Shown: positions 1 through 12,318 of the stretch, piece by piece
Layout of the letters: each line of letters begins with the position of its first letter
How positions within the stretch are numbered: position 1 is the first letter of the stretch
DNA from: Rhizorhabdus histidinilytica
GTDB taxonomy: Bacteria > Pseudomonadota > Alphaproteobacteria > Sphingomonadales > Sphingomonadaceae
Length of the DNA stretch: 64,000 bases
Direction: 5' to 3'
NCBI RefSeq assembly: GCF_900167915.1
Contig: NZ_FUYM01000005.1
Span: forward strand, 248,001 to 312,000
Notes under the pieces: model-generated
The model's input: only the letters and a program-made list of their open reading frames with translations
The model's database searches: none
What the model was told of the DNA's origin: nothing
Program-made: the position numbers and the translations under genes

Positions 1-2
1 GT

Positions 3-524
3 GGCCGGGTGATCGCGACCGGACGCCCCGACCGCTATCCCGGCGCGATCGGCCAGGACGTCTCGCACGAAGACTGGTTCCGTGCCGCGATGACCACCAG
101 GACCGGCGACGAATTCCGGGTCTGCGACATCGCCGCCAACCCGACCCTCGGCGGCGCCCAGGTCGCGACCTATTCGACCGCGGTCCGCGCCGGCGGCCAC
201 AGCCGGGGCACCGCGATCGGCGCGCTCGGCATCTTCTTCGACTGGGCGCCGCAGGCGGCGGCGGTGCTCGACGGCATCGGCCTGTCGCCGGCCGAGCGCG
301 CGACCTCGCGGCTGATGCTGCTCGACGCCGGCCATCGCATCATCGCCGCGTCGGACGGACAGGGCATCTGCACTGGCCATTATCCGCTCCAGACCGACGG
401 ACGCGACAGCGGCTATTACAGCCAGGGCGGCAAGCTGGTCGCCTTCGCGCTGACCCCCGGCTACGAGACCTATCGCGGCCTCGGCTGGCTCGGCTGTATC
501 GAGAGCGAGCTGGTCGAGGAGTGA
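3..524 (+). CDS. C-terminal part of a sensor (Cache/PAS-like) protein, cut by the window edge
   Basis: The reading frame is open to the left edge: the codons before the first GTG (position 9) read G-R in frame and continue smoothly into the protein, so this is the 3' part of a longer gene. About 173 residues are visible. The segment around GQDVSHEDWFRAA, the later ATYSTAV and the ALGIFFDW stretch look like an extracellular ligand-binding Cache-type fold of the kind found in chemoreceptors and sensor kinases, followed by a short second region (LLDAGHRIIAASDG). No signalling domain lies downstream before the stop, so any output domain must be upstream or absent. It is separated from trpF by a palindromic repeat pair, so it is probably not in the trp operon. 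The family call is an inference from sequence character. Confidence 0.6.
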   Translation, partial: GRVIATGRPDRYPGAIGQDVSHEDWFRAAMTTRTGDEFRVCDIAANPTLGGAQVATYSTAVRAGGHSRGTAIGALGIFFDWAPQAAAVLDGIGLSPAERATSRLMLLDAGHRIIAASDGQGICTGHYPLQTDGRDSGYYSQGGKLVAFALTPGYETYRGLGWLGCIESELVEE

Positions 525-533
525 CCCTCTCCC

Positions 534-619
534 CCGTTATCCCGGCGAAAGCCGGAATCTCCCCTGCCTTCCCGTACCGAAGAAGGAAAAGTGGGATTCC
601 GGCCTTCGCCGGAATGACG
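534..619. repeat. REP-type palindrome pair (family 1)
   Basis: Two inverted copies of a short palindrome, CCCGGCGAAAGCCGG on the left (about 541-555) and TTCCGGCCTTCGCCGGAA on the right (about 597-614), face each other across about 35 bases. The outer ends are CGTTAT/ATGACG. The same unit with small changes recurs at 5882-5982, 26876-26901, 28001-28142, 60849-60877 and 62931-63020. This resembles a REP doublet (BIME-like), probably acting as a transcript end signal between the sensor gene and the trp operon. Confidence 0.75.
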
Positions 620-674
620 ATTCGGGGGGCAGGCGCCATCGACAGAGGTTGACGCGGCGCCAGGACGGGCCGAC

Positions 675-1324
675 ATGCGCGCCATGCAGCGCGTGACCGC
701 CAAGATCTGCGGGCTTTCGACGCCGGACACGGTGGACGCCGCCGTACGCCACGGCGCCAGCCATGCCGGCTTCGTCTTCTTCCCGAAAAGCCCGCGCCAC
801 GTCAGCTTCGAGCAGGCGGCGGCGCTGACGATGCGGCTGCCGCGCCATGTCGGCCGGGTCGGCGTGTTCGTCGATCCCGAGGAGGCGGTGGTCGACCAGG
901 CGATCCGGATCGGCGGGGTCGACACGATCCAGCTCCATGGCAAGGAACCGCCCGAGCGGCTCGCCGCGCTGCGCGCGCGCCACCCCGGCATCGCGGTCTG
1001 GAAGGCCGTGCCCGTCCGCACCCGCGCCGATCTCGACGCTGCCGCGCGGTATCGTCCGGTCGCCGACCTGATCCTTTACGACGCCAAGACGCCCGAGGGC
1101 ACCCTGCCCGGCGGCATGGGGCTGCGCTTCGACTGGGCGCTGCTCGACGGCTTCCGCCACCCGCAGCGCTGGGCGCTGTCGGGCGGGATCGACGCCGACA
1201 ACGTCGCCGATGCGGCGGGCCGCACCGGTGCCCGGCTGATCGACATCTCCTCGGGCGTCGAAAGCGCGCCGGGCATCAAGGCGGTGGACAAGATCGCCGC
1301 CTTCCTTCAACGGGTCGCGACATT

Positions 1325-1328
<4 letters not shown>
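675..1328 (+). CDS. trpF: Phosphoribosylanthranilate isomerase
   Basis: Catalyses the Amadori rearrangement of N-(5'-phosphoribosyl)anthranilate in cytosolic tryptophan synthesis. The 217-residue protein is a single TIM barrel of normal TrpF length. The N-terminal KICG motif carries the catalytic Cys (residue 12), ILYDAKTP (about 132-139) carries the catalytic Asp, and LSGGI near residue 174 is the phosphate-binding loop. Start choice: ATG at 675 has a weak AGGAC upstream. A second in-frame ATG at 684 is possible and would remove three residues. The stop overlaps the trpB start (ATGA, 1325-1328), indicating translational coupling. It is the first gene of trpF-trpB-trpA-accD-folC, an order common in alphaproteobacteria. 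No trp attenuator or leader peptide is visible upstream. Confidence 0.97.
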
Positions 1329-2554
<1,226 letters not shown>

Positions 2555-2569
2555 GCCATCTTCTTCTTT

Positions 2570-2674
2570 CCCCCCTCCCTTTCAATGGAGGGGCCGGGGG
2601 TGGGTCGCGAGTGACGAAGTCGCGAGCCTCTTCCGTTCTCCCCCACCCCCCGGCCCCCTCCCCTGAAGGGGAGT
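2570..2674. repeat. Hairpin-ended intergenic repeat (family 2) inside the trp operon
   Basis: Structure: a left hairpin (CCCCTCCCTTTCAATGGAGG, about 2573-2592), then GGGGGTGGG, a middle with its own inverted repeat (TCGCGAGTGACGAAGTCGCGA), then CCCACCCCCC and a right hairpin (CTCCCCTGAAGGGGAG, about 2659-2674). The G-rich and C-rich blocks are complementary, so the whole unit can fold into one long stem with a hairpin at each end. Related copies are at 4351-4471, 9423-9530 and 61680-61831, with a single hairpin at 41671-41696. The right hairpin lies directly before the trpA start. Confidence 0.85.
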
Positions 2675-2681
2675 GGGAGCG

Positions 2682-3497
2682 ATGAGCCGCCTGTCCGACG
2701 CCTTCGCCCGCGCCCGCGCCGAGGGGCGGGCCGCACTGGTCACCTTCGTCACCGGCGGCGATCCGACCCCGGCCGACATGGGGCCGATCCTCGACGCGCT
2801 GGTCGCGGGCGGCGCCGACGTGATCGAGCTGGGCATGCCCTTCACCGACCCGATGGCCGACGGCCCGGCGATCCAGCGCGCCAACCTCCGCGCGCTCGGC
2901 GCGGGGACGACCACCGCCGACCTGCTGGCGATCGCCGCCGCCTTCCGGGAGCGCCACCCGTCGGTGCCGCTGGTGCTGATGGGCTATGCCAATCCGATGG
3001 TCCGGCGCGGGCCCGAGTGGTTCGCCGCCGAGGCCGCCCGCGCCGGTGTCGACGGGGTGATCTGCGTCGACATCCCGCCCGAGCAGGACGGCGCGCTCGG
3101 CCCGGCACTGCGCTCGGCCGGGGTCGCCCCGATCCGCCTCGCCACCCCGACCACCGACGCGGCACGGCTGCCGGTGGTGCTGGAGGGCGCGTCGGGCTTC
3201 CTCTATTATGTCTCGGTGGCAGGGATCACCGGCATGCAGCAGGCCGGACAGGCCAGCATCGAGGCGGCGGTCGCGCGCTTCAAGGCGGCGACCGACCTGC
3301 CGGTCGCGGTCGGCTTCGGCGTGCGCGGGCCCGAGCAGGCCGAAGCGATCGGCCGGGTCGCCGACGGCGTCGTCGTCGGTTCGGCGATCGTCGACCTGAT
3401 CGGCGAGCATGGCGCCGCCGCCGCAGGCCCGGTCCGCGAATTCACCGCCACCCTCAGCGCGGCGTTGCGCCGCGCCGCCCAGGAGAAGGCCGCATGA
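2682..3497 (+). CDS. trpA: Tryptophan synthase alpha chain
   Basis: Cleaves indole-3-glycerol phosphate to indole and glyceraldehyde-3-phosphate; indole is channelled to TrpB. The 271-residue TIM barrel shows the catalytic pair Glu49 (VIELGMPF) and Asp60 (DPMADGP), and a GFGV phosphate loop near residue 208. Start choice: an in-frame GTG at 2673 exists, but ATG 2682 gives the family's MSRLSDAF start and has GGGGAG and GGGAG at suitable distances upstream. That purine tract belongs to the right arm of the repeat that separates it from trpB. The stop overlaps the accD start (ATGA, 3494-3497). Confidence 0.97.
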   Translation: MSRLSDAFARARAEGRAALVTFVTGGDPTPADMGPILDALVAGGADVIELGMPFTDPMADGPAIQRANLRALGAGTTTADLLAIAAAFRERHPSVPLVLMGYANPMVRRGPEWFAAEAARAGVDGVICVDIPPEQDGALGPALRSAGVAPIRLATPTTDAARLPVVLEGASGFLYYVSVAGITGMQQAGQASIEAAVARFKAATDLPVAVGFGVRGPEQAEAIGRVADGVVVGSAIVDLIGEHGAAAAGPVREFTATLSAALRRAAQEKAA

Positions 3498-4348
3498 GCT
3501 GGCTCGACAGCGTCCGCAAGAAGATCCCGTTCATCGCCAAGCGCGAGAGCCCGGACAATCTCTGGCACAAATGCCCGTCGTGCCAGCAGATGATCTTCGC
3601 CAAGGAGTATGAGGAGAATCTGTCGGTCTGCCCGAAATGCGGCCATCACGGCCGGATCGGCCCCGACGCGCGCTTCGACCAGCTCTTCGACGGCGGCGTC
3701 TACACGCTGCTGCCCGCCCCGCAGGTGCGCGAGGACCCGCTCAAGTTCCGCGATTCGAAGCGCTACACGGACCGCATGAAGGAGGCGCGCGCCAAGACCG
3801 GCGAACAGGACGCGCTGATCAACGCGCGCGGCACGATCGAGGGGTTCAAGGCGGTCGTCGGCGTGCAGGACTTCGCCTTCATGGGCGGGTCGATGGGCCT
3901 CGCCGTCGGCGCCGCCTTCGTCGCGGGCGTCCAGGCGGCGATCGCCGACCAGTGCCCCTATGTCATCTTCACCGCGGCGGGCGGCGCGCGCATGCAGGAG
4001 GGTATCCTCTCGCTGATGCAGATGCCCAAGACCACCGTCGCGATCGCCCAGCTCCGCGAGGCGGGCCTGCCCTATATCGTCGTGATGACCGATCCGACGA
4101 CGGGCGGGGTCACCGCCTCCTACGCGATGCTCGGCGACATCCAGATCGCCGAGCCGGGCGCTCTGATCGGTTTCGCCGGCCAGCGCGTGATCGAGCAGAC
4201 GATCCGCGAGAAACTGCCCGAGGGCTTCCAGCGTGCCGAATATCTGCTCGAGCACGGCATGCTCGACATGGTCGTCAAGCGCCACGACCTGCGCGCCGAG
4301 CTGGCGCGGCTGATCGACTATCTCTGTCCGGGGAAGAAGGCGGCGTGA
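3494..4348 (+). CDS. accD: Acetyl-CoA carboxylase carboxyltransferase subunit beta
   Basis: Beta subunit of the carboxyltransferase half of acetyl-CoA carboxylase, which makes malonyl-CoA for fatty acid synthesis; partners with AccA, not encoded here. The 284 residues begin [14 protein letters not shown] four-cysteine zinc finger (Cys27, Cys30, Cys46, Cys49) comes before the crotonase-type carboxyltransferase core with GGSMGLAVG and GGARMQEG. The start overlaps the trpA stop by four bases. Linkage of accD to trpA and folC is common in proteobacteria. Confidence 0.98.
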   Translation: MSWLDSVRKKIPFIAKRESPDNLWHKCPSCQQMIFAKEYEENLSVCPKCGHHGRIGPDARFDQLFDGGVYTLLPAPQVREDPLKFRDSKRYTDRMKEARAKTGEQDALINARGTIEGFKAVVGVQDFAFMGGSMGLAVGAAFVAGVQAAIADQCPYVIFTAAGGARMQEGILSLMQMPKTTVAIAQLREAGLPYIVVMTDPTTGGVTASYAMLGDIQIAEPGALIGFAGQRVIEQTIREKLPEGFQRAEYLLEHGMLDMVVKRHDLRAELARLIDYLCPGKKAA

Positions 4349-4350
4349 CT

Positions 4351-4471
4351 TCCCCCTCCCTTTCAAGGGAGGAGGTCAGGGGGTGGGTGAATCGGTTGCC
4401 GTCGGAGCGACGGCCCGCCCTATCCTGCGACGTCACCCACCCCCCAGCCCCCTCCCTTGAAAGGGAGGGGG
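4351..4471. repeat. Hairpin-ended intergenic repeat (family 2) between accD and folC
   Basis: Same design as the copy at 2570-2674: left hairpin CCCTCCCTTTCAAGGGAGG (about 4355-4373), GGGGGTGGGTG, a variable middle with inner inverted repeat (GCCGTCGGAGCGACGGC), CACCCACCCCCC, and right hairpin CCCTCCCTTGAAAGGGAGGG (about 4451-4470). The purine-rich right arm ends only a few bases before the folC start codon. Confidence 0.85.
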
Positions 4472-4475
4472 TGTA

Positions 4476-5801
4476 ATGCCCGACCACGCCGTCTCCACCG
4501 ATCCCGCCGTCCAGGCGCAGCTCGACCGGCTGTGGCGGCTGTCGCCCGGCGCCGACATCCTCGGGCTCGACCGGATCGCACGGCTGTGCGATCGGCTCGG
4601 CAATCCCGAACGCGCGCTGCCGCCGGTGTTCCACGTCGCCGGCACCAACGGCAAGGGATCGACCTGCGCCTATCTGCGCGCCGCGATCGAGGCGGCCGGG
4701 ATGAGCGCGCACGTCTTCACCAGCCCGCACCTGATCCGCTTCAACGAGCGCATCCGCATCGCCGGCTCGCTGATCGAGGACGCCGCGCTCGCCGCACTGC
4801 TCGCCGAGGTGCTCGACGTGGCGGAAGGGATCGGCGCGAGCTTCTTCGAAGTGACGACCGCCGCCGCCTTCCTGGCCTTCAGCCGCACCCCCGCCGACGC
4901 CTGCATCGTCGAGGTCGGGCTCGGCGGCCGGCTTGACGCGACCAATGTCATCGCCGATCCGCTGGTCTGCGGCATCGCCCAGCTCGGGCTCGACCATCAG
5001 AGCTTCCTCGGCGACACGATCGAGGCGATCGCGGCGGAGAAGGCCGGTATCGCCAAGCCGGGCGTGCCGATCCTGACCCTTCATTATCCCGCCACCGTCG
5101 CCAACGAGATCGGCCGCGCGGTCCGCGAGGCCGGCGCCGAATGGCATGTCAAGGGTGGCTCGTGGGACGCCGCCGCCTATCAGGGCCGGCTCCACTATCG
5201 CGATGCGCAGGGCAAGCTCGACCTGCCGTTGCCCGGGCTCGCCGGCCAGCATCAGGCGATGAACGCCGCCCTGGCGGTGGCGATGCTGCGCCACCAGGAC
5301 GCGATCGCGATTCCCGCCTCGGCGCTGCGCGCGGCGATGGGCTGGGCCGATTGGCCGGCGCGGCTCCAGCATTTGCGCGGCGGCGCGCTGCTCGACCGGC
5401 TGCCGCCCGGATCGGACCTGTGGATCGACGGCGGCCACAATCCCTCGGCGGGTCGGGTGATCGGCGATTTCCTGCGCGGCCATGTCGCGCCCGATCGGCC
5501 GCTCCACATCGTCCTCGGCCTGCTCGCCAACAAGGATGCGGGCGGCTTCCTCGCCGCGATGGGCCGGGTGCCGGCGCATTTCCACATGGTGCCGGTGCCG
5601 GGCCACGAGCATCACGCGCCCGCCGCCCTCGCCGACACCGCCCGCCTCGCCGGCTTCGCCGCCGACGCCGCGACCGGCTTCGAGGACGCCCTCGCGGCGA
5701 TCGCGGCCGGCGCCGGCGACGTCCCGCCGATGGTGCTGATCGGCGGCTCGCTCTACCTCGCGGGCAAGGCGCTGGAAGCCAACGGGACGGTGATCGACTG
5801 A
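4476..5801 (+). CDS. folC: Bifunctional dihydrofolate synthase / folylpolyglutamate synthase
   Basis: ATP-dependent ligase that adds glutamate to dihydropteroate and then to folates in the cytosol. The 441-residue protein has a Mur-ligase-like ATP loop, GTNGKGS at residues 56-62, the following FTSPHL substrate segment, the EVGLGGRLDATN motif (about 146-157), and LDHQSFLGDT. Length is normal. The start ATG at 4476 is preceded by AAGGGAGG about seven bases upstream, supplied by the right arm of the adjacent repeat. It is the last gene of the trp/acc/fol run. Confidence 0.97.
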   Translation: MPDHAVSTDPAVQAQLDRLWRLSPGADILGLDRIARLCDRLGNPERALPPVFHVAGTNGKGSTCAYLRAAIEAAGMSAHVFTSPHLIRFNERIRIAGSLIEDAALAALLAEVLDVAEGIGASFFEVTTAAAFLAFSRTPADACIVEVGLGGRLDATNVIADPLVCGIAQLGLDHQSFLGDTIEAIAAEKAGIAKPGVPILTLHYPATVANEIGRAVREAGAEWHVKGGSWDAAAYQGRLHYRDAQGKLDLPLPGLAGQHQAMNAALAVAMLRHQDAIAIPASALRAAMGWADWPARLQHLRGGALLDRLPPGSDLWIDGGHNPSAGRVIGDFLRGHVAPDRPLHIVLGLLANKDAGGFLAAMGRVPAHFHMVPVPGHEHHAPAALADTARLAGFAADAATGFEDALAAIAAGAGDVPPMVLIGGSLYLAGKALEANGTVID

Positions 5802-5834
5802 GGTCGGCGCCTTCCCCGACCTCGCCTCCTCTCC

Positions 5835-5862
5835 CCGAGACCCCGGCCTCCGCCAGGGTGAC
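5835..5862. repeat. Degenerate single REP unit (family 1)
   Basis: A lone, imperfect copy reading CCGAGACCCCGGCCTCCGCC followed by AGGGTGAC. Compare the intact right-hand unit near 62993-63020. It precedes the full doublet at 5882-5982. Confidence 0.5.
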
Positions 5863-5881
5863 ATATCTCTTCCCCCTTCCC

Positions 5882-5982
5882 CGTCATTCCCGCGAAGGCG
5901 GGAATCCATCGGCGAACATATTCCGAACCAACAGAGACACGACCAGGCGGCCTGGTGGATTCCCGCCTTCGCGGGAATGACG
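5882..5982. repeat. REP-type palindrome pair (family 1)
   Basis: The clearest copy in the window. The left unit reads GTCATTCCCGCGAAGGCGGG then AATCCA. The right unit is its exact reverse complement, starting TGGATTCCCGCC and ending GGGAATGAC. They are separated by about 50 unrelated bases. The doublet lies between the folC end and the DUF6628 gene and could end folC transcription. Confidence 0.85.
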
Positions 5983-6024
5983 ATGGGATAGGGCACCACC
6001 CCATTCAGTCGCACCGCAGCATTT

Positions 6025-6045
6025 TATTGCGATTGACTCGCAATA
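6025..6045. promoter_or_regulatory. Fur-like palindromic operator
   Basis: A perfect 8-base inverted repeat, TATTGCGA and TCGCAATA, around a 5-base centre TTGAC, in a locally AT-rich patch of an otherwise GC-rich sequence. Size and composition match sites used by Fur-family regulators; assignment to Fur is inference. It ends 43 bases before the ATG at 6088, where a promoter would overlap it. Confidence 0.45.
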
Positions 6046-6087
6046 TCAAACATGCTCTTCTCCGCTCGCCGAGAGGGAGAGAAGTGC

Positions 6088-6525
6088 ATGTCCGACGGAA
6101 CCGCCGCATCGACCGCCAGCCTGCTGCCCCATGGCGCGCCCGACGACAGCGGCGCGCTGTTGTTCCTGCAGACGGTGCGCCGGATGGGCGTCGGCGGGCT
6201 GGGCGACGCCTATGCGGTCAGCCTGCTGATCGGCGCGTTCGGCCTGTCCTTCCGCCGCCCGCTGGTGCTCACCCGCGCGCTGATGGCGGAACTGGCGCGC
6301 GCCTCGCAGCGCTCGATCATGATCGCGCCGTCCTGCTGCTGTCGGATGACGCTCGCGGAATCGATCCTGCTCGGCGCGGTCGCGACGGCGCGCGAGCAGC
6401 CGGCGGCCGCGCACCGGCGCCTCCGCCAGCTCTGCGGCGTCGACCGGGCGCTGGGCATATTGTCGAGCGCGCAGGCGGTGGCGCAGGCCTTCGCCGATCT
6501 GGGCCGGCCGATCGAGGCCGCCTGA
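6088..6525 (+). CDS. DUF6628-like conserved protein, possibly iron-regulated
   Basis: A 145-residue protein of unknown function. It resembles a sphingomonad family I associate with DUF6628: an N-terminal LLPHGAPDD segment, a helix with VRRMGVGGLGDA, the run FGLSFRRPLVLTRALM, and a central Cys-rich motif APSCCCRMTLAE (three adjacent cysteines near residues 88-90). No signal peptide or clear membrane segment is seen. Start choice: ATG 6088 has GGGAGA about eight bases upstream; the earlier ATG 6052 lies closer to the palindrome and lacks such a site. The triple Cys could bind metal, and the Fur-like palindrome upstream fits an iron-linked role, but both are inference. Confidence 0.75.
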   Translation: MSDGTAASTASLLPHGAPDDSGALLFLQTVRRMGVGGLGDAYAVSLLIGAFGLSFRRPLVLTRALMAELARASQRSIMIAPSCCCRMTLAESILLGAVATAREQPAAAHRRLRQLCGVDRALGILSSAQAVAQAFADLGRPIEAA

Positions 6526-6726
6526 CCTTCCACCGCCTGAGGAGCGACTCGTCCGGACAGGGTCCCGCCCTTCCTTTCGTCCCATAGGTGGGCGGCGATA
6601 GCGGATGCGATAGCGCCGCCGGGACGGCGCGCGTCCACATCATCGACCGCCGGGACACTTTTACTGCTAGTCCCCCGTCGCTATATCCCAGCTCGACTCT
6701 CGCAATCGCAGCATAGGGGCTCAGCC

Positions 6727-9411
<2,685 letters not shown>

Positions 9412-9422
9412 GAAGGAATAAT

Positions 9423-9530
9423 CCCCCTCCCGCTTGCGGGAGGGGTTAGGGGTGGGGGCGCGGCCCGATGAGTCGCGCTTCACCTTTGGCGTCGGAGGCC
9501 TCCCCGGCCCCTCCCGCAAGCGGGAGGGGA
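9423..9530. repeat. Hairpin-ended intergenic repeat (family 2 variant) between convergent aconitase genes
   Basis: Variant of the family with hairpins CCCCTCCCGCTTGCGGGAGG (about 9425-9444) and CCCCTCCCGCAAGCGGGAGG at the right end (about 9509-9528), which are reverse complements of each other. Inner blocks are GGGGTGGGGG and CCTCCCCGGCC. Placed between the 3' ends of acnA and acnB, it probably works as a two-way transcription end. Confidence 0.8.
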
Positions 9531-9552
9531 GAAGGAGGCAGGCCCGCTCTGT

Positions 9553-12318
9553 TCAGGCCGCCTGGGGCGGTGCGAACTTGGTCAGGTCGATCCCGTCCAC
9601 GGCCGCCTTGTACTCGTCGGCGCTCGGCGTGCGGCCGAGGATCGTCGACAGCACCACCACCGGGGTCGACGCCAGCAGCGACTCGCCCTTCTTGTTGGCG
9701 CTGTCCTCGACGACGCGGCCTTGGAACAGGCGGGTCGAGGTGGCGAGGACGGTGTCGCCCTTCGCGGCCTTCTCCTGGTTGCCCATGCAGAGGTTGCAGC
9801 CCGGACGCTCGAGATAGAGGATGTTCTCATACTCGGTCCGGCTGGCCGACTTCGGATTCTCGTCGTCGAATTCGAAGCCCGAATATTTCTGCAGGATTTC
9901 CCAGTCGCCTTCGGCCTTGAGCTCGTCGACGATGTTGTAGGTCGGCGGAGCGACGACGAGCGGCGCCTTGAACTCGACCCGGCCTTCCGCCGCCTCGATG
10001 TTCTTGAGCATCTGGGCGAGGATCTTCATATCGCCCTTGTGCACCATGCACGAGCCGATGAAGCCCAGGTCGACCTTCTTGGCGCCGCCATAATAGGACA
10101 CCGGGCGGATCGTGTCGTGGGTGTAGCGCTTCGAGACGTCGGGGTTGTTCACGTCCGGATCGGCGATCATCGGCTCGTCGATCAGGTCGAGGTCGACGAC
10201 GATCTCGGCGAAATATTTCGCATTGGCGTCAGGCGCCAGGGCCGGCTTCTCGCCCAGGCGGATTTCGGCGATGCGCGTATCCGCCTTCGCGATCAGGTTC
10301 GCCAGCGTGCCGGCGGCGTTGTCCATGCCCTTGTCGATCATGATCTGGATGCGCGCCTTGGCGATCTCCAGCGAGGCGATCAGCGTCTCGTCGTTCGAAA
10401 TGCAGATCGAGGCCTTGGCCTTCATCTCCGCCGTCCAGTCGGTGAAGGTGAACGCCTGGTCGGCGAGCAGCGTGCCGATATGGACTTCGATCACGCGGCC
10501 CTGGAAGACGTTCTCGCCGCCGGTCTGGGCGAGCATCTGCGCCTGGGTGGCGTGCACCACGTCGCGGAAGTCCATATGCGGCTGCATCTTGCCCTTGAAG
10601 GTGACCTTCACCGACTGCGGGATCGGCATGGTCGCCTCACCGGTGGCGAGCGCCAGAGCGACGGTGCCCGAATCCGCGCCGAAGGCCACGCCCTTGGACA
10701 TGCGGGTGTGGCTGTCGCCGCCGATGATGATCGCCCAGTCGTCCACGGTGATGTCGTTCAGCACCTTGTGGATCACGTCCGTCATCGGATGATAGACGCC
10801 CTTCGGGTCGCGGGCGGTGATCAGGCCGAAATTGTTCATGAAGGACATGAGCTTCGGGATGTTCGCCTGCGCCTTCTTGTCCCACACCGATGCCGTGTGG
10901 CAGCCCGACTGATAGGCGCCGTCGACGAGCGGCGAGATGACGGTCGCCGCCATCGCCTCGAGCTCCTGCGCGGTCATCAGGCCGGTGGTGTCCTGCGAGC
11001 CGACGATGTTGACCTTGACGCGCACGTCCGAACCCGCGTGCAGCACCTTGCCCGGCGTCACGCCCACCGCGTTGCGGTTGAAGATCTTCTCGACCGCGGT
11101 CAGGCCCTGGCCCTCGACGGTGATTTCCTTGTTCGCCGCGAACACCGGAGTCGGCTCGATCCCGAGGGTGCGGGCAGCGAAGGTCTGGAGCTTCTTGCCG
11201 AAGACGATGGCATAGGAGCTGCCGGCCTTCATGAACTCCATCTTCTGCGGGGTGAACGAAGCAGCGATGTCGACCAGTTCCGCCCCGTCTTCGCTGCGCA
11301 GCTTCTTGTTCTTGACGTCGATCTTGAGGACGGTGCCGGTCTCGACCGAGAATTTCTCCTCCAGGACCGGATTGCCGTCATTGTTCAGGATCGGATTACC
11401 GTCCGGACCGGTCTGCTTGACCCAGTTCTTCAGGTTGATGCCGATACCGCCGGTCACGTCGACGGTGGTCGCGAAGATCGGCGAGATGCCGTTGGTTCCC
11501 GCGACGACCGGTGCGTAATTGACGAAAGGCACATAGGGGCTCTGCTGCTTGCCGGTCCACAGCGCCACATTGTTCACGCCCGACATGCGTGACGAGCCCA
11601 CGCCCATCGTGCCCTTCTCGGCGATCAGCATCACGCGCTTGTCGGGGTGCTGCGCCTTCAGCGCGACGATCGCCTGCTGCGCCTCGGGCGAGATCATGCA
11701 CTGGCCGTGCAGCTCACGGTCCGAGCGCGAATGCGCCTGGTTGCCGGGGGACAGGAGATCGGTCGAGATATCGCCTTCGCCGGCGATGAAGGTGACGATC
11801 TTGATCTCGTCCTCGACCTCGGGAAGCTTGGTGAAGAATTCCGCCTTGGCGTAACTTTCGAGGATGTCCTTGGCGATGGCGTTGCCGGCGTTGAAGGCTT
11901 CGCTCAGCCGGTGCATGTCGGCGTCGTAGAGGAAGACCTGGGTCTTCAGCACCTCGCCCGCCAGCGTGGCGATCGCGGGAGCATCGCCGAGAGCGATGTC
12001 GAGCAGCACTTCGACCGACGGGCCGCCCTTCATGTGCGACAGCAGCTCGAGCGCGAAGGCCGGCGTGATCTCCGGCACGACCACGTCGCCCAGGATGATC
12101 TGCTTCAGGAAGCCGGCCTTGACCGCGGCGGCGCTCGTCGTGCCGGGCAGCGTGTTGTAGATGAAGAATTTGAGGGCATCGGCCCGGTGCTCGTTGCCGG
12201 CATCCTTGATGATGGCGATGATCTCGAAGATGAGGCCGCCATCGTCGATCGGTTTGGGCGCAAGTCCCTGAATTTTCCTGCTTTCGATTTCGGCGAGATA
12301 ATCCAGGTAGATGCTCAT
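9553..12318 (-). CDS. acnB: Bifunctional aconitate hydratase 2 / 2-methylisocitrate dehydratase
   Basis: Second aconitase type, a TCA-cycle enzyme that can also act in the methylcitrate route for propionate. The 921 residues show the AcnB order: N-terminal HEAT-like helical domain (MSIYLDYLAEIESRKIQGLAP onward), swivel domain (EKGTMGVGSSRMSGVNN), then the catalytic core with IGSCMVHKGD (near 756) and PGCNLCMGNQ (near 840) holding cluster cysteines. Start choice: the open frame runs on upstream, but ATG at 12318 has AGGAGGT about 11 bases before it and gives the standard N-terminus. It is transcribed toward acnA. Confidence 0.97.
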   Translation of the reverse strand: MSIYLDYLAEIESRKIQGLAPKPIDDGGLIFEIIAIIKDAGNEHRADALKFFIYNTLPGTTSAAAVKAGFLKQIILGDVVVPEITPAFALELLSHMKGGPSVEVLLDIALGDAPAIATLAGEVLKTQVFLYDADMHRLSEAFNAGNAIAKDILESYAKAEFFTKLPEVEDEIKIVTFIAGEGDISTDLLSPGNQAHSRSDRELHGQCMISPEAQQAIVALKAQHPDKRVMLIAEKGTMGVGSSRMSGVNNVALWTGKQQSPYVPFVNYAPVVAGTNGISPIFATTVDVTGGIGINLKNWVKQTGPDGNPILNNDGNPVLEEKFSVETGTVLKIDVKNKKLRSEDGAELVDIAASFTPQKMEFMKAGSSYAIVFGKKLQTFAARTLGIEPTPVFAANKEITVEGQGLTAVEKIFNRNAVGVTPGKVLHAGSDVRVKVNIVGSQDTTGLMTAQELEAMAATVISPLVDGAYQSGCHTASVWDKKAQANIPKLMSFMNNFGLITARDPKGVYHPMTDVIHKVLNDITVDDWAIIIGGDSHTRMSKGVAFGADSGTVALALATGEATMPIPQSVKVTFKGKMQPHMDFRDVVHATQAQMLAQTGGENVFQGRVIEVHIGTLLADQAFTFTDWTAEMKAKASICISNDETLIASLEIAKARIQIMIDKGMDNAAGTLANLIAKADTRIAEIRLGEKPALAPDANAKYFAEIVVDLDLIDEPMIADPDVNNPDVSKRYTHDTIRPVSYYGGAKKVDLGFIGSCMVHKGDMKILAQMLKNIEAAEGRVEFKAPLVVAPPTYNIVDELKAEGDWEILQKYSGFEFDDENPKSASRTEYENILYLERPGCNLCMGNQEKAAKGDTVLATSTRLFQGRVVEDSANKKGESLLASTPVVVLSTILGRTPSADEYKAAVDGIDLTKFAPPQAA

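Noticed and set aside
525-674. trp attenuator or leader peptide upstream of trpF
   Set aside because: The region holds only a REP doublet; there is no short frame with tandem Trp codons.
9721-11592. Plus-strand 623-codon frame opposite acnB
   Set aside because: Antisense shadow with no recognisable protein features.
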